Counted from the first letter of the stretch, positions 44,740 to 56,861 are shown. The stretch: DNA of 64,000 nt from Galaxea fascicularis (GCA_948470475.1 OX419347.1:3897572-3961571); one strand, 5' to 3'. The notes: generated by a model from the sequence alone, not told the origin. Made by a program: numbers and translations.

Positions 44740-44960
44740 GTGATGGCGCAGTGGTGAGAGCACTCGCCTCCCAACAATGTGGCCCAGGTTCGATTCTCAG
44801 ACTTAACGTCATAATTATGTGGGTTGAGTTTGTTGTTGGTTCTCTTCTCTGCTCTGAGAGGTTTTTCTCCAGGTACTCTGGTTTTCCCCTCTCCTCAAAA
44901 ACCAACACTGCTAAATTCCAATTTGATCCGGAATGCTCAAACATTTAATACATGAGCCCC
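44740..44960 (+). repeat. tRNA-derived SINE, copy 2 (different family)
   Basis: A box TGGCGCAGTGGT (44,743-44,754) and B box GGTTCGATTCT (44,788-44,798) lie 33 bp apart in a tRNA-like head. The body has CTCTGCTCTGAGAGG, CTCTGGTTTTCCCCTCTCC and TCAAAAACCAACACTG, a block common to many animal SINEs. Not a functional tRNA gene. Confidence 0.78.
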
Positions 44961-45020
44961 TGGCTTGGGAGATTGGGCAACTACTCCTCACGCTATCGAG
45001 CTTAAATAAATTACAAATTC

Positions 45021-45797
45021 GGGAAAATATCCATACTTCCCCCAAAAAGGTCACTGGAAATTCCAAGGGGGAACAAGGTGACAAAAGCAAAATTCGTGAA
45101 AGGTTTGAACCCAGGAATCTTAATTATCATAACTAAGTAGAGTATAATCGTCCAGGTGAGTGTAGTCCTGCAAAGGACCTGTTTTAGGGGGCTGGAAAGG
45201 GTTTTTAGCTGCACGCACACGTAATCTACACACCATAACTAAGATGCAGGCGTCAGCTGAATGAATCAAAATCAGCACACTGGAAGTTATATATATGCTG
45301 CATAAAATCACACAAACCAGAAATAGCTTGAAATTTTGCTCAGTGACCTATCTTGATTTTTTACATGCACGTACCGTTCATGATGGCACTTCAAAATTTA
45401 ATATCAAAGTTTTGGGGAAAATTATCTAGTAGAATTTTCTGTACGCCATAAAATGCTTTTTTTTAAAAATATATTTAATTCTACTAGATGACTTTTTTCC
45501 ATACTGTCTGAAAAGTTAAAGAATTTAGGGAACTTTCCAACAAAGAAATAAAAACAGTAGGTCACTGTAGTGTACCGGAAGTGACACTTAGGTCACATGG
45601 TTAGGTAGACACGAGGCACTGATGTGAGAACCGCCCTTTTGAAATACAATGTTGTTGTGTTGTTGAATCTCGAAGTGTTTATTGTTCAAAGGTAGCTATT
45701 ACAGTCACCGAATTAGTTTTTCAGATAATTACAAAAACTAAATTTTAGAGGACGTTTTTGTGGACCTTGTTTTTGGATATTTTCTGGAACCACACAT
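45021..45797. repeat. Inverted pair of AAAATATCCATAC repeats, pair 2
   Basis: GGGAAAATATCCATAC at 45,021 and GGATATTTTCTGGAACCACA at 45,775 are the same terminal repeat in opposite orientation. A separate small hairpin, ATCTAGTAGAATT / AATTCTACTAGAT, lies between them at 45,424-45,489. Confidence 0.4.
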
Positions 45798-46049
45798 TTC
45801 TAGCAATTTACTCTGAACATAATAGATCTGTTTTCATTTGAGCATTACAGTCAAAATACTCAGTGCGTTCCGCCTTAAGTACTCGAGAATACTTTTGATT
45901 AACTGTGAAGTTCAGATTGTATTATTCATTTCAAACTTTCAAATTTAATTTGAATATTGTAATCATCCAACCAATTAGCCTGAGTGTGAGTACCTCATTT
46001 GAACTATTGATTGTTGATTGTTTTATTTCTCACGTGGTGTGAAGGCTTT

Positions 46050-46782
46050 GTTCCATTCATGTCCAAAATTGGCCTTGAGATAACACTGTTAGAGATGAAA
46101 TAGGTGTTGGCAGACCAATTCCCACTTCTCCTGATGTTGTACTTTGACCCTTAGAGTTTTGTATATCCTTTAAAGATTTCCCCTTTCTGTGGGAGATGAA
46201 AGGGGGTTCTTGGTATATTTCCCTGAGTAAGGGTTGGTTCTCTATCCAATGCCATTTTTCCATTACTATTTTCTTCAGATGAGGTACTGATGGGTGATAT
46301 TGCGTGACAAAGGGCAGTGCCTTCTCTCAGTCTTTTGTCTCTGATGTAAGGCCGACTTTCTTTCTGTGAATTTAACTTCTGAGAGGATATGATCAACCAG
46401 AAGCCCGGGATAGCCTCTCAAACACAAACGGACTCTGAAGTTGTGAATATTTTCCTCAAATACCGTTTTTGAGGAGTTTCTTCTGAGTAGTCTCAGAGCT
46501 TCGCCTTTGATAAATCCTTTACTGACCCCTGGTGGGTGGCAGGAGGATTAATGTATATATTGAAATGTCTCAGTCGGTTTGAAGTATGAGCGTACATCAA
46601 GAACATTTTTCTTTTTAAACCTTTCGCCCTTGTAGACGCATGTGTCCAGAAAGATTGTTTCTTTGTCAGATGTTTCAGCCGTAAATGTTATGGTTGCATG
46701 GTGTTTGTTGGTGTGGTCAATGAAGTCGTCAATTTCTTCTTTGTTAGGGTTCCATAAAGAGAACACATCGTCTATGTACTGT
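46050..46782 (-). pseudogene. Penelope-like element reverse transcriptase fragment
   Basis: Reading the minus strand, the catalytic motif YIDDVFSLWNPNKEEIDDF starts near 46,780. It is followed by TFLDTCVYKGERF and LDVRSYFKPTETFQYIH, then after frame breaks by KGEALRLLR-type sequence, PSVPHLKKIVMEKWHWI-type sequence and HRKGKSLKD near 46,150. The motif order is that of Penelope-like RTs from a YIDD box to the C-terminal thumb. The N-terminal RT part and the GIY-YIG endonuclease are absent, and stops interrupt the rest, so it is a dead 5'- and 3'-truncated copy. Confidence 0.85.
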
Positions 46783-46823
46783 GATTTGCGCTTCTAGTGC
46801 TGTTCGATTTGGCGCCAAAAATG

Positions 46824-46974
46824 CGGTCGCAAAGGACCTGGCGACGAATTAGTATTCGTATAAATAGGCATAACGTATTTTTAATTAGTCGCCTTGCAAT
46901 CAACCGGACACATCAGTTCGAGATAATCATTGTAAAGAGCCGTGATAAGATGTGTGGATTAGCCCTACAGAATT
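46824..46974 (+). CDS. Weak exon candidate, plus strand
   Basis: ATGCGGTCGCAAAGG opens a frame (MRSQRTWRRISIRINRHN ... MCGLALQN) that ends at a good donor, AATT|GTAAGTAG. An acceptor TTTCCTTTCCAG follows at about 47,052, but joining them gives an immediate stop. No family recognised. Confidence 0.2.
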
Positions 46975-48020
46975 GTAAGTAGCATTTCGCTTCGAATATT
47001 TCAGCCTTTACGTGCAATACCTAAAACGCAAATCTTTCATTTCCTTTCCAGTTTGACTGTTGCCGATTATCTTACCGATGATAACCAGTGCAAAAATAAA
47101 GTGGATAACCGTACATCGATTGTAGCCTTCAAACAAAGTAACACTTCGCTTCGTAAGCGCGAATTATACTGTTTCCACTTCAGCGGTTTTGTATTGCTCT
47201 GGCTCAGAATTTCTGTTTCTACTGCGCACATGAAAATATTGGCAAAAGCAACTGCCATTTTGTGCCCATTGCAGTGACTAACGATTCTGTTTTTAATCAC
47301 CTAGACATTTAGAATACCTTTGGTAGTTTTGCTTTGAATTTTCAGACTGCCGGGCATTTCTTACTAGCAGCAATGGTGCCTGTGAGTAGGACAGATCATG
47401 TTACAAAAATTTTTCTAAGTGTCGCAATGAAGCCACTCTCCTTTTCTCAATTGCATGGCAAATCCAAACAAAGATAGGACACTTTCAAAAGGCTAGGTCA
47501 AAGCATTCCTTTAAATCTATAAAAATGTCTGACTGTCGGGCACTAAGGGGCCAGTCATTATTTATGTACAGTGCTCCAAGCTGCGACCATTTTGGTCACC
47601 ATGGCGAGTGGAAAGATGAGTAGCACGGTCACCACGCCATTTAGCACTGGAGTGTCTTCACTAACTAATATCTTCGCTTAGGTTTTAACTTCAGTACTTC
47701 ACTCTTCCCATGATAAAAGCTTAGTTGTCTACCTTCATTTTGGTGTAAAAATAGCAGACATTGCGATCAACCCATAATTTTAATAAATATATATTTCCTT
47801 AAACTGAATTAATTTTTGCATGTAACGCGTAACAGGAATGTGTCAGATTGAAGCGAAAAAATGAAATATTTCAATACTGAACGCACACTGAGTTCCTGTC
47901 TTGCATATATTAGTAGTTTATCAACAAACGAAACAGACAATATGATTTTTAACAAAAATGGTTTATTCTAGCGTAAGATATAAACGTTTCTTTCCAACAA
48001 GGTACAATGTAACGCTTTAC

Positions 48021-48408
48021 CTTTTTCAAACAACCACTGTACACAAAATCAAGAATAACAAAATTTTGATCCGCGCCAGGGCCATAGAAAATTACGAAAC
48101 GTAATGGGCATACATCATACTGTTCACAAATCAAGTCTGAAGTCCCACCGTCGAGTAAACTGTTTTCTAGATAAAATGAAATGTGCGGAAACACATTTCG
48201 TAACGGTCCTGTAGTGCTTAATTCCGTCGCATGACCATCAGTTGATCTGCAGACAGACAGGATACTTGGCAAGTTGAATAAACAAATGTTACTTCCCCCA
48301 GTTGGGCTTGTGTTGAGCTTACATTGACAGAAGTTTTGACCGTTTTCGTTGGTTCTAATGCTGAAAATGGAAGTTTCGTCGACGCGGAAACACTTTCCGC
48401 CATTGCTA
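48021..48408 (-). CDS. Cysteine-rich extracellular-type exon, gene unidentified
   Basis: A minus-strand exon of 388 bp lies between an acceptor (ACCAATCAG) and a donor (AAAAAG|GTAAAG); one leading base plus 129 codons are open. The product has eight cysteines (GGKCFRV, FCQC, SNIC, LSVC, LICEQYDVC, SGC) and hydrophobic beta-like segments (PHISFYLENS, RFVIFYGPG, FVILDFVY), as in a secreted or cell-surface module. The unspliced frame runs 47,949-48,431. No known domain recognised and no partner exons found, so the gene model is incomplete. It could be a chance frame, though length and cysteine pattern argue against that. Confidence 0.45.
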
Positions 48409-48439
48409 CTGATTGGTAGCACGCTTGTCACGCGCTAAT

Positions 48440-50440
48440 GGCAAATCACGGATTTGCTTAAATCTTTGAAAAATTTCTCGGGGCACAATGATCAGATCTG
48501 CTTGAGACTTTCCAAAATTGTTACACATGTGTTAAAGATAGTTTTGGACTAGACAGAAGTAGAATAAAGGATTTCTGAAAAAATATAATCGGAGCCGAAT
48601 TGTAAAAGTAGCGACTAAAACATGGCTTCACGCGTAACTCGCGTGCGCTTCACTATTCACTTTTTTCTTGTTTTTGCCAACGTAAGTTTCATTTGTAACC
48701 GTAAGACTTAACAGATGATGAAAACGGTTTCTTTTAAAGCAAAGTGGCAAACAAAATCCTGAAAATTGGTGCTAAATCTTCCTTAAAATCAACGAAAGTG
48801 TTCACCATATGATGCATCACGCTTTAAGCTTGGGAGGGACAGATAATTTCCAATTCGTTGTGCGAGCTATAATTCCTGAGTTACAGAACAATTTAACCGC
48901 AAAATGTAATGCTCATAAATTGCTCTTCACTTTCCTTCCGATTTTCTGTGTTTTTATCGAAACGTTGCCGAGATTTGATTTTTTTTCTGCGTTCCAAACA
49001 GTTGACAAGTGGTGTGATCTGGCGCGCAATAATTCTGATCGTTGAATTTCCCAGATGTATTGTTTACCACGAGTGCACTGGAGCGTGTCAATGTTGACAT
49101 AAGCAAAATGCTCAAATAACAAGCTAAATTGGTACCAAAATCAGTCGGATCTGTTAAAAGCCGACGAAAATATTCCCAATGTTACGCTTTTGTACATCAG
49201 AACTGTGCTACTCATATACTGTGTTTACGAACCGTAACGAAGGTAAGATGCGAGGAAATATGGCGAAAAACCAGGGCAGAACGTCCACGGAATCCGCTCG
49301 TTCCTCGCCATGACAGAAGGGGGGTCTTTGAAGAATTCGTAGGGGCAGTTATTGCATAAAAATGAAGAAATTTGCGTGATTTTCAACACGTGGGCTCAGA
49401 ATAGTGCATTCGCTGAGGGCATTCAAAGAGGGGGAGAAAGTTTATTTATAAGCTCCCTTTAAGAGAAAATTAGGAGATCATTTCTTCAATGTGACATAAT
49501 AGTTTAAACTTTTATATATTTTTTTCATTTTACCGTGTGTTTGTTTGATTACACAAGAAAAACAGAAATGTGCCACACCCACAAGGGATTGTGGGTAATC
49601 ACGAAATTATCGATAATAATGCAAAATAATTGAAATACTTATAGTTATTGATTGCAATGTGTATTTAGATCAAAATTAAAGTCAAAAAGTGATTGAAAAT
49701 GCACAAGCAGAAAAAATAATGTTGTTGGACCATGTTACAGCAAATGGCTACATGACTGTGCTACTCATCAAAAAATATTTGGCGACTAAAATTCTGGCAT
49801 TTTACAATTGAAGGTCGCCAAATGGCTACTATTTTTTGTGTTATGTTACTTTGTGGGCTATTGAACCAACAAATATGTTGTTAATTTTGATATTAAATGC
49901 AGCCAAAATCAAACACTGAAACAGGGTGATCTGGATAGCAATGAAGTTTATGACAATATCTTTCTAAATGGGTTGTCCATCTTCACCACCTGGATCTTTG
50001 AAATTAATTTATTTCATGAAAGTAATCCCAGTTACAAAAGCACAGTCAAGACCCCTAATTTAGTTTTTTGTTTAGACCACTGGCTTTACATGCATTAAAT
50101 ACGGAAGTGAACTTGCAGAGCAGCTTGTTTAGACATTTGAAACTCCTTTCCTGGAAACATCAGCCTAAATTTAAAATAACTGAGTAAGACTTGCATTCAA
50201 AAGCAATAGTCAACAACAATGGTGCAAGAACTTATGATGACATTTATGCATGTAGTTACTGTATTTTTAGTGCAAAGCAAAATTTGCATCCATTTTTTTT
50301 TTCCGCATGTGCAGGAGATGTTTATGATGGTCACTTAAAACAGGTTTTGAGTTTTTTTTTTTTTTAACATTTAATCACCATGGGTCGAAATGATATGTAC
50401 ATGCAGGAGTTTTTCAGATAAACAATATTTTATGGTTATT
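48440..50440. other. Non-coding stretch
   Basis: No supported gene. Short frames near 48,809-49,359 show no family motif. T runs at about 50,288-50,303 and 50,351-50,366. Confidence 0.4.
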
Positions 50441-50450
50441 TTGTGAAGAT

Positions 50451-51852
50451 TGTGTGGTTCCAGAAAATATCCATACCCCCCCACGGAGGATCACGGAATT
50501 TCCTAGGGGTAGGGGGGTCTAAAAGAGACAAATTTCTGAAGGGGAGGGGGGTACATAAAGAGTTTTTCTTTCCAGCGGGTTTGAAATGCGATCGAATAAA
50601 CATTTATGTATTTTTCCAATTGATTCAGGTAACCAAGAAAAACGAAAAGTTCTATCCGTAGAAATAGACATAGGATTCCTTGTCATATATTTCCTATTAT
50701 TATTCCAACGCCAGACGACACATACACCACTGAGGCACACCTCTGAGCAGCACGTTCAACGTCGAGTAAAACAAAATGGCTGACTAGAAAAATATCGTTC
50801 CCAGTCCCCTAAGATTGGTCGTATTGAGTGAACGCGCGGAAATGAGTTTGAGCTGAAGTGGGTAATTTCTCTCTTTGCTTTTGCACACTTTCACTGGCTC
50901 TTCATTTTCACTCGCTTGGCTTCTTGTTTGCTTGATTTGTTTTTAATATGAGACAAATAACCAGTTGAAATTTTCACAATTTTACAGTGCTTGATTTTAT
51001 TGCCATACGATACTCTTGATTTAACAGACCATGTAAGGATTGCGTGACTTGACGAAACATTCTGCGTAAAATATTCATGTTTACAATTAAAACTGTAACT
51101 ACTAAGGAAATTGTTTTTTTTCTTGAGGAAGAGTTCGACGTCCTATTTCTGACTTTATTCTTCGTCTCCTGAAGTTTCACTTTGACAGCAAAAATAAGAA
51201 TGACGTAATAACATAGCTTGTGCATACAAAGTAATTCGATATCTTGTTTCGATTGTGCATAAATTAAAAAAACTTTGACAAGGTTACAAAACGTGAACAA
51301 TACCGTCAACTTTCAGTTCTTTCTTGGATATTTTTTTAATGGAAACTTCTTTCAATTTGAGCGAACGAAAGGTGAGCTGCCAGGACTGTAGAGTGTTAAT
51401 AAGCTCAGTTTATAGTTTGAACATTTCAAAAGAGAGAAAGCGAGATAAACGCGTCTATGTATACGTCTAGAATTTTCCACGGTCGTTGTTAGGAAAATTA
51501 AATCTCACAGCCTCATCCAGCAATGTTCCATGAAATAACAAGTGTGGTGTGGCCAAATCGCTTACGTGAAAAATATGCCGCTTTACGTCGTCATCTGAAG
51601 TGTAACTATAATCGACCGCAACTAAATTTCATTTCAGCTCTAAGTAGATCAAAATAAAGTAATGAAGTCTCTCTATTTGTGGATTTGGAATTTCCTGGGG
51701 GTAGGGGGGACCAAGTGGAAAAATCTTGGAAATTCCAGGGGGTGGGGGGGAATGTGAAGCCCTCCGGAACGGAAAATCCGGGGGGGGGGTGGGGGCTCAA
51801 ACTGAAAAAAAACCCTCCATGGGGGGGTATGGATATTTTCTGGAACCACACA
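50451..51852. repeat. Inverted pair of TGGTTCCAGAAAATATCC repeats, pair 3
   Basis: TGTGTGGTTCCAGAAAATAT at 50,451 and ATATTTTCTGGAACCACACA at 51,833 are exact inverses, extending into TCCATACCCCCC. Next to both ends are GGAATTTCC and G-rich blocks. The best preserved of three pairs. The interior holds a possible receptor fragment. Confidence 0.6.
50974..51309 (-). pseudogene. Possible rhodopsin-type GPCR fragment (TM5 to TM6)
   Basis: A 111-codon frame has a hydrophobic segment (CYYVILIFAVKVKLQ), a basic loop (KNKVRNRTSNSSSRKK) and another hydrophobic segment (TISLVVTVLIV). The order and the basic loop resemble TM5-loop-TM6 of a rhodopsin-like receptor. The sequence after TM6 does not continue with the usual W-x-P motif and no other transmembrane segments flank it. 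If real it is a broken remnant. Confidence 0.25.
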
Positions 51853-52401
51853 TTGTGCAACAAATTATGCGATTGTTTTGTGAACTGTGCAATCAGATGC
51901 AGTTCAAACTGCCTTGTTTACACTTAAAGTAAGCTTACATATATCATTCGGGGCAACCATCGGTGTCTTTGGCCCTTGAATACAGTAAATTTGATGTTAA
52001 TCTCCTATGAGCCTTCTTGCATGGCAAGCTGTGAAGTTGAAACATCACCTTCTTTAGCCATTGAACATAGTAAATCCAAAATATGTGAACTATGGACACG
52101 TCACTTGCAAAGCTCTTTTGTGCTAAGTCCAGAAGCAATCAGGTCAAAATCGGCAGAGCTCATTTGTATTCTATTGTTACACTCACTCACTCAGAGCGAT
52201 AGTATAGTGGCTTCGCTCCTCTAGGAGATGTAGCCACAAAAAATATATAATTATATTTCTGGAAATGAGCATTGTGCTTGTTCATGTACATGTGAATGTG
52301 TCCTTCACAGTTAAGTAATGTATGCCATTGAGAAGATGCAGCCTAGCTGATGATGGAATACTGGGCTCAGGTTTTAACAGGTTATAATTTTTGATTTTCA
52401 G

Positions 52402-52489
52402 AGTACCATGCCCTTTTTATCCGATGGATGCTACCACAGTGCTTCATTTTCCAGATGGAGTAGATCCACAGAATTATCCTACCTACCTT
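52402..52489 (+). CDS. Internal exon candidate of an unidentified plus-strand gene
   Basis: An 88-bp open segment between a strong acceptor (TTGATTTTCAG) and a strong donor (CTT|GTAAGTTG). It encodes 29 codons (VPCPFYPMDATTVLHFPDGV then DPQNYPTYL) after one leading base, ending in phase 0. The peptide reads like real protein, but I do not recognise the family and did not find neighbouring exons. The next 500 bp run into a LINE. Confidence 0.4.
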
Positions 52490-52919
52490 GTAAGTTGCCA
52501 TTTTGTAAAGTAAAGGTAGATCACTGAGCGCAATAAAGCCTTATGATGTGATGGCCAAAACATGCAATTGCATGGGTGTGAAAATAGGCAGTTTGGGCAA
52601 CAATAAGGTTTGAAGTTTGACTTGCAAATATGAATTGTGAATTTCACTAAAATTCACAATTCATGTTTGCAACAATAATTATTGTTGTGCTAACTCTTGG
52701 GCCTTTACAGTCATGTATGTAATGATTTGAAATATGTCTGTTTAAAAATGCTAAGAAGGTTTTATTGTGCTTGATGGCCAGCCAAACTCCAACTGTCCAC
52801 CAGTACACTATCAAAATGTACCCTATGCTATATCATATTAAACCATGTTAATCATAACATGGTCTTGCTCAAGTACAATCAATGGCATGCAAACAAATGG
52901 CAGATAGTAAGATGATTGT

Positions 52920-52950
52920 GGTGATGGTGATGATGATGATTATGATGATG
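52920..52950 (+). repeat. TGATGA microsatellite
   Basis: GTGATGGTGATGATGATGAT then TATGATGATGA, an imperfect GAT repeat. Confidence 0.8.
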
Positions 52951-52974
52951 AAAGCAGAGACCTCAAAAAGGTTT

Positions 52975-55130
52975 ACATACATACATACATATACATAAAC
53001 TTTATTTTTATTTATCCTTGAATTTCAGAGTAGCTACAGGCTAATATCTTTGAGAAATTAAATTCAACATTAAAAAGATGGAAATAAGCTAGGTAGAATA
53101 AGTAATAATACTATAAATGATGATAAATATTTACATATTTACACTATTTACATGTTATTGTATCAGTTCAATTCATGATATCGTTTAATTACTCAAAGGA
53201 GTCATACTGAAGTATTTGGCACCAGATGTCCAGAAAATGTCTGGGAGAGAGTTTCATAAGCTAGCAGCTAAGTAAGAGAAAGAGTGAAGGCCATATGTCG
53301 TAGTTTTAGGTTTCAGGAGAGACAGAATGTAATTATCACGTAAGTTATAGGAGGTAGACCTGAATGTAAACATATTATTTAAATTTCCTGGATAGTTAGT
53401 AAAAAATAGACTCTGGTACAATATGATTAGAAAATTCTGGAGGCATCTGACTTAAAGAGATTTAAAGTTGACCTTATCCAGTAACATATCATACGAGGAT
53501 TCATAATCTTGTAAAAGGAACCTTAAAATTCGCTTGTTTAAGGCTTCCACTTTACCAGAATTGCGCACTCCGCAAAAATGCCACACAGACGAGCAGTAAT
53601 AAAAATGCGGCAGAATGAAAGCTTTATACAGCTTTAATAGAGACGTGTCTCTGGTGATGAGTTTTCGGAATCTCAACATAACGTTAAATTGATTGTTGAT
53701 CTTTTTACATACCGCGGATACGTGATTGTCGAAAGAGAGCCTGTTGTCAATATTCATACCAAAAATGTCTAGAGAATCTTATTGGGAAAGAGAAATTGTG
53801 TTCAGTTTTTCCCAACATAAGCGCTTGATTTTCATAGCATTATTTTTGTACCATTGATTTGCCTTAGCTACCTCACTACAAATACACTTTTCCAGCTCAA
53901 CTGGATCGGTGTTTGAGTAGTACACTTGGTGGTCATCTGCATATGCATTCAGCTTGGCTTGTGTAACATGATAAAACAGATCGTTAATGAACACATTGAA
54001 GAGCATTGATCCTAGGACACTCCCCTGAGGAACTCCTCAGCCGACACCCTCCCAGCTGGAGTAGGTATCACCAATTTTGACTCTCTTCTGTCTTCCAGTT
54101 AGATAGTCCTTTTTTTTTTCTAAAACATTTTATAGAAGCATGCAGCTTTTCTCTCCAACACCATGTGCCTTTAGTTTTGCCAACAATAGATCGTGCTGTA
54201 TGACATCGAATGCTTTGGAAAGATCCATAGACATCACAGCAACTAGTTCCCCCTTATCGCGCATGCTCCTCCAATCCCCTGTCAGACGTAACAGGGCTGT
54301 CTCACAACTATAGAGCTTTCTACAAGAACTGATGAAATCAGACAGGATAGTGCAATAAAAGTCTGTCATTTGTACTGCCAACAGCCTTTCGTACACATTG
54401 TTGAGAACGGTAAGGACTGAAATGGGCCTATAGTTGGTCTTGTTGAATTGATTATCTTTTTTGAACATGGGTGTTACCTTTCCTTTTTTTTACTTGCTCA
54501 GATACACACCTTGGTCAAAATGCTTGCAATAGGTTTAGCTAATGCAGCCTTCACAAGCCTAGGTGTCATCATGTCATGGCCACACGATTTGCAACAATTG
54601 ATTTCCAATAGCAGGTTTTCAATCTGCATTTGATTAGTCTGCTGCTCAAAACTTGTGTTGCCAGTATGTTGTTGTATCGCTATAATACTTGTATGGTTTG
54701 CAAAATTCCTTCCGTACCTCTCTTCGCTCACCGCCCCCATGCTCTCTGTGATCTTAATAAAATGCTGATTCAAAAGTTTGGCAATTTCACGCTTTTCAAT
54801 AATTGACCTGATTGTTCTCCTTGAGAATAATGTCATTAGCCTGTTTTGCTTTGGTATGAAGGAAAGGACGATACATGTCTCAGAACTCCCTTGGGTTGTC
54901 CGGCTCTGTCGATTTTTTCCCAAAATGCTCTTTGATAGCTTTCCGTCTTAGGGACGTGCATTTATTTCACTGAATTTTATATAGATAATAGTTGGCATCT
55001 GTGCAGTCCCTTCTGAACCTTCTCCACAGTTTGTTCCTGTGCCTTATTGCCTCATGCCATTGTTCTCTCACGTACGGAACTTGGTTACCCTTAACAAAAG
55101 TTTGTTTAAGAGGCGCGAGCTCATCTAAGA
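52975..55130 (-). pseudogene. Degenerate CR1/Jockey-type LINE reverse transcriptase
   Basis: Minus-strand pol remnants from 54,923 down to 53,452: TNQMQIENLLLEINCCKSCG, then NYRPISVLTVLNNVYERLL and the first aspartate box MSMDLSKAFDVIQHDLL (54,130-54,468), the catalytic AYADDHQVYYSNTD (near 53,940), and the thumb region FDNHVSAVCKKINNQFNVML with FILPHFYYCSSVW (53,452-53,757). Three of the blocks share one frame but stops separate them, and the first block is frameshifted. The 3' end at 52,975-53,030 is A/T-rich and closes in an ATGT repeat on the element strand. Dead 5'-truncated copy. Confidence 0.88.
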
Positions 55131-55139
55131 TATATATAT

Positions 55140-55286
55140 ATGTTATTCACCAGCCGGGAGGTCTGTATTGGGAAAAACTGTGCCCAAGGTCTTGGATACT
55201 GCCCGAGGCCGCCGGCCGAGGGCGGTACTCAAGACAGAGGGTACAGTTTTTCCCAATACGGACCCACCTAGGCAGGTGAATAACAT
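55140..55286. mobile_element. Foldback MITE with ATGTTATTCACC ends
   Basis: ATGTTATTCACC at the left and GGTGAATAACAT at the right; inner arms GTATTGGGAAAAACTGT and ACAGTTTTTCCCAATAC. The centre is GC-rich (GAGGCCGCCGGCCGAGGGCG). It sits at a TA-rich run. Confidence 0.85.
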
Positions 55287-55289
55287 TTT

Positions 55290-56190
55290 TATTTTTTTCT
55301 GTTTTTACTTTTGTTTTTGTCTGAAGATGAACGAGAACTGAGTTTGCGAAGTCTTTGTTCGTGTGCTGGTAAGCTTAACAGCATGACAGTTAAAATTTAG
55401 CTTAGATTAAACAGCGTTCGTAAATCTCAGACAAAGAAAGACAGTCTTAACAATAAAGAAGAAATTCAAATATAAATTGGAGCAACAACTGGCGCAAAGA
55501 AACAAACCGTGATATTTCATAGAAATCATAAACTATGCATTTACCTAACTTATATAATCTGAAAAAGACAAGCTTTGCCACTAAGCGAGAAAAACATGTC
55601 GTCATAATAGTTTATCACTATGCGAATGACACAACTCTGTGAGGTTTGACCATAGGAAATAACGAATATCAAATGAAAACCGGAGTTTTGAAGTTAGTCA
55701 TATTCCATTTTACGGCGTGTCAACTCTTCAAGAAAAACAACAACTCGAAAAACAGCAAAGCACAGCAAAGCGTTGTAAACAAAATCAAGTGAATACTCGC
55801 CTTTTTTAGGAGAACTGATAATTAGGATTTTATTCCACCGCTGATGTTTTCCTTCACTTCAGCCATTGAGCACATGCGCTGAGGAAGAAAGCTAAGCAAG
55901 TAAAAGGATAGTAACTGTTGCGTTCCCTTTGCCTTCAGTTTACTATCTTAAATGGTTGGTGACTCCTACTTTTTTTTTTCCAGAAACAGATTTTATTTAC
56001 AATTATCTCCACAATGTCCAAAAATGAACAAGAAATCAATGTGGGAAGTTAAAAAAAATTAAAGATTTCTGTCCACAGGACATCAAATCCTGCCATCTTG
56101 CGGCTGCAAGGCGTGTGAAACTATGGTTGCTAAATGTGAACTTGTTTTTTAAGGAACCTCACCAGTTGACTAAATTCACTTAGTAGGTCC
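55290..56190. other. Non-coding stretch
   Basis: No gene seen. GGTTGGTGACTCCTACTTTT (about 55,956) resembles GTTGGTGACCCCCCATTTTT at 62,375 and CGGTGACCCCCACTTTTTA at 62,670, so a dispersed repeat flanks the composite element on both sides. Confidence 0.4.
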
Positions 56191-56861
56191 ACTTAAGGTA
56201 TCATGGTAGGTGGATTGACAGTGTTTGGAAATCGCGCCCTTACGCTGACGCTTTGAAAGAAAACCTCATCAACCTATACATTTTCTGAAAGCTTAATAGT
56301 TATACAGTACAATCATATCTCTGAAATTTTCTAAAAAGTCAGTGTTGCAGTGATATTAAAAGAAATGCCCAGAAACGCTGCTTCGCTTAAATTGGTTCGT
56401 TTCCGCGCAAAAATTATCGAATCAGCGCGATTAATATCGGAAATGTTTTCTCACACATCACCCTCAAAAACCGTGTCTGCGATTTTCCAGATGCTGTTTG
56501 GTTTTTTTTTTACAACCTCCTAAAGTTTGATATTGTCCATTCGGACGTTCCTTTGTACAAAAGAGGCCATAACTCGGAAACGGAAGCGAAATTAAACAAA
56601 GCCCAACACGGTTTTTCGAACAAAGTATCCTTGAACATGGCTGCCGATTTTCAGCTAATTCTGTCGGAAGACGCGCGTAAACGAACTAAAAATGTTCACC
56701 CTTATATGCAGTTTTATGTTATCGAGAAAAATACGAAAAACGTTTTGTGAGATTTCTGTGATTAGGTGTTAAAAATCCCAGCGTGTAAGATGTTTTAATG
56801 ACACATTGACAGATGTCGGCACGGGTTAGTTTACAGCAACAATGGCTTACGACAACTTGAA

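Noticed and set aside
44740..44815. Functional tRNA gene
   Set aside because: tRNA-like head only; the anticodon arm is irregular and a SINE body follows.
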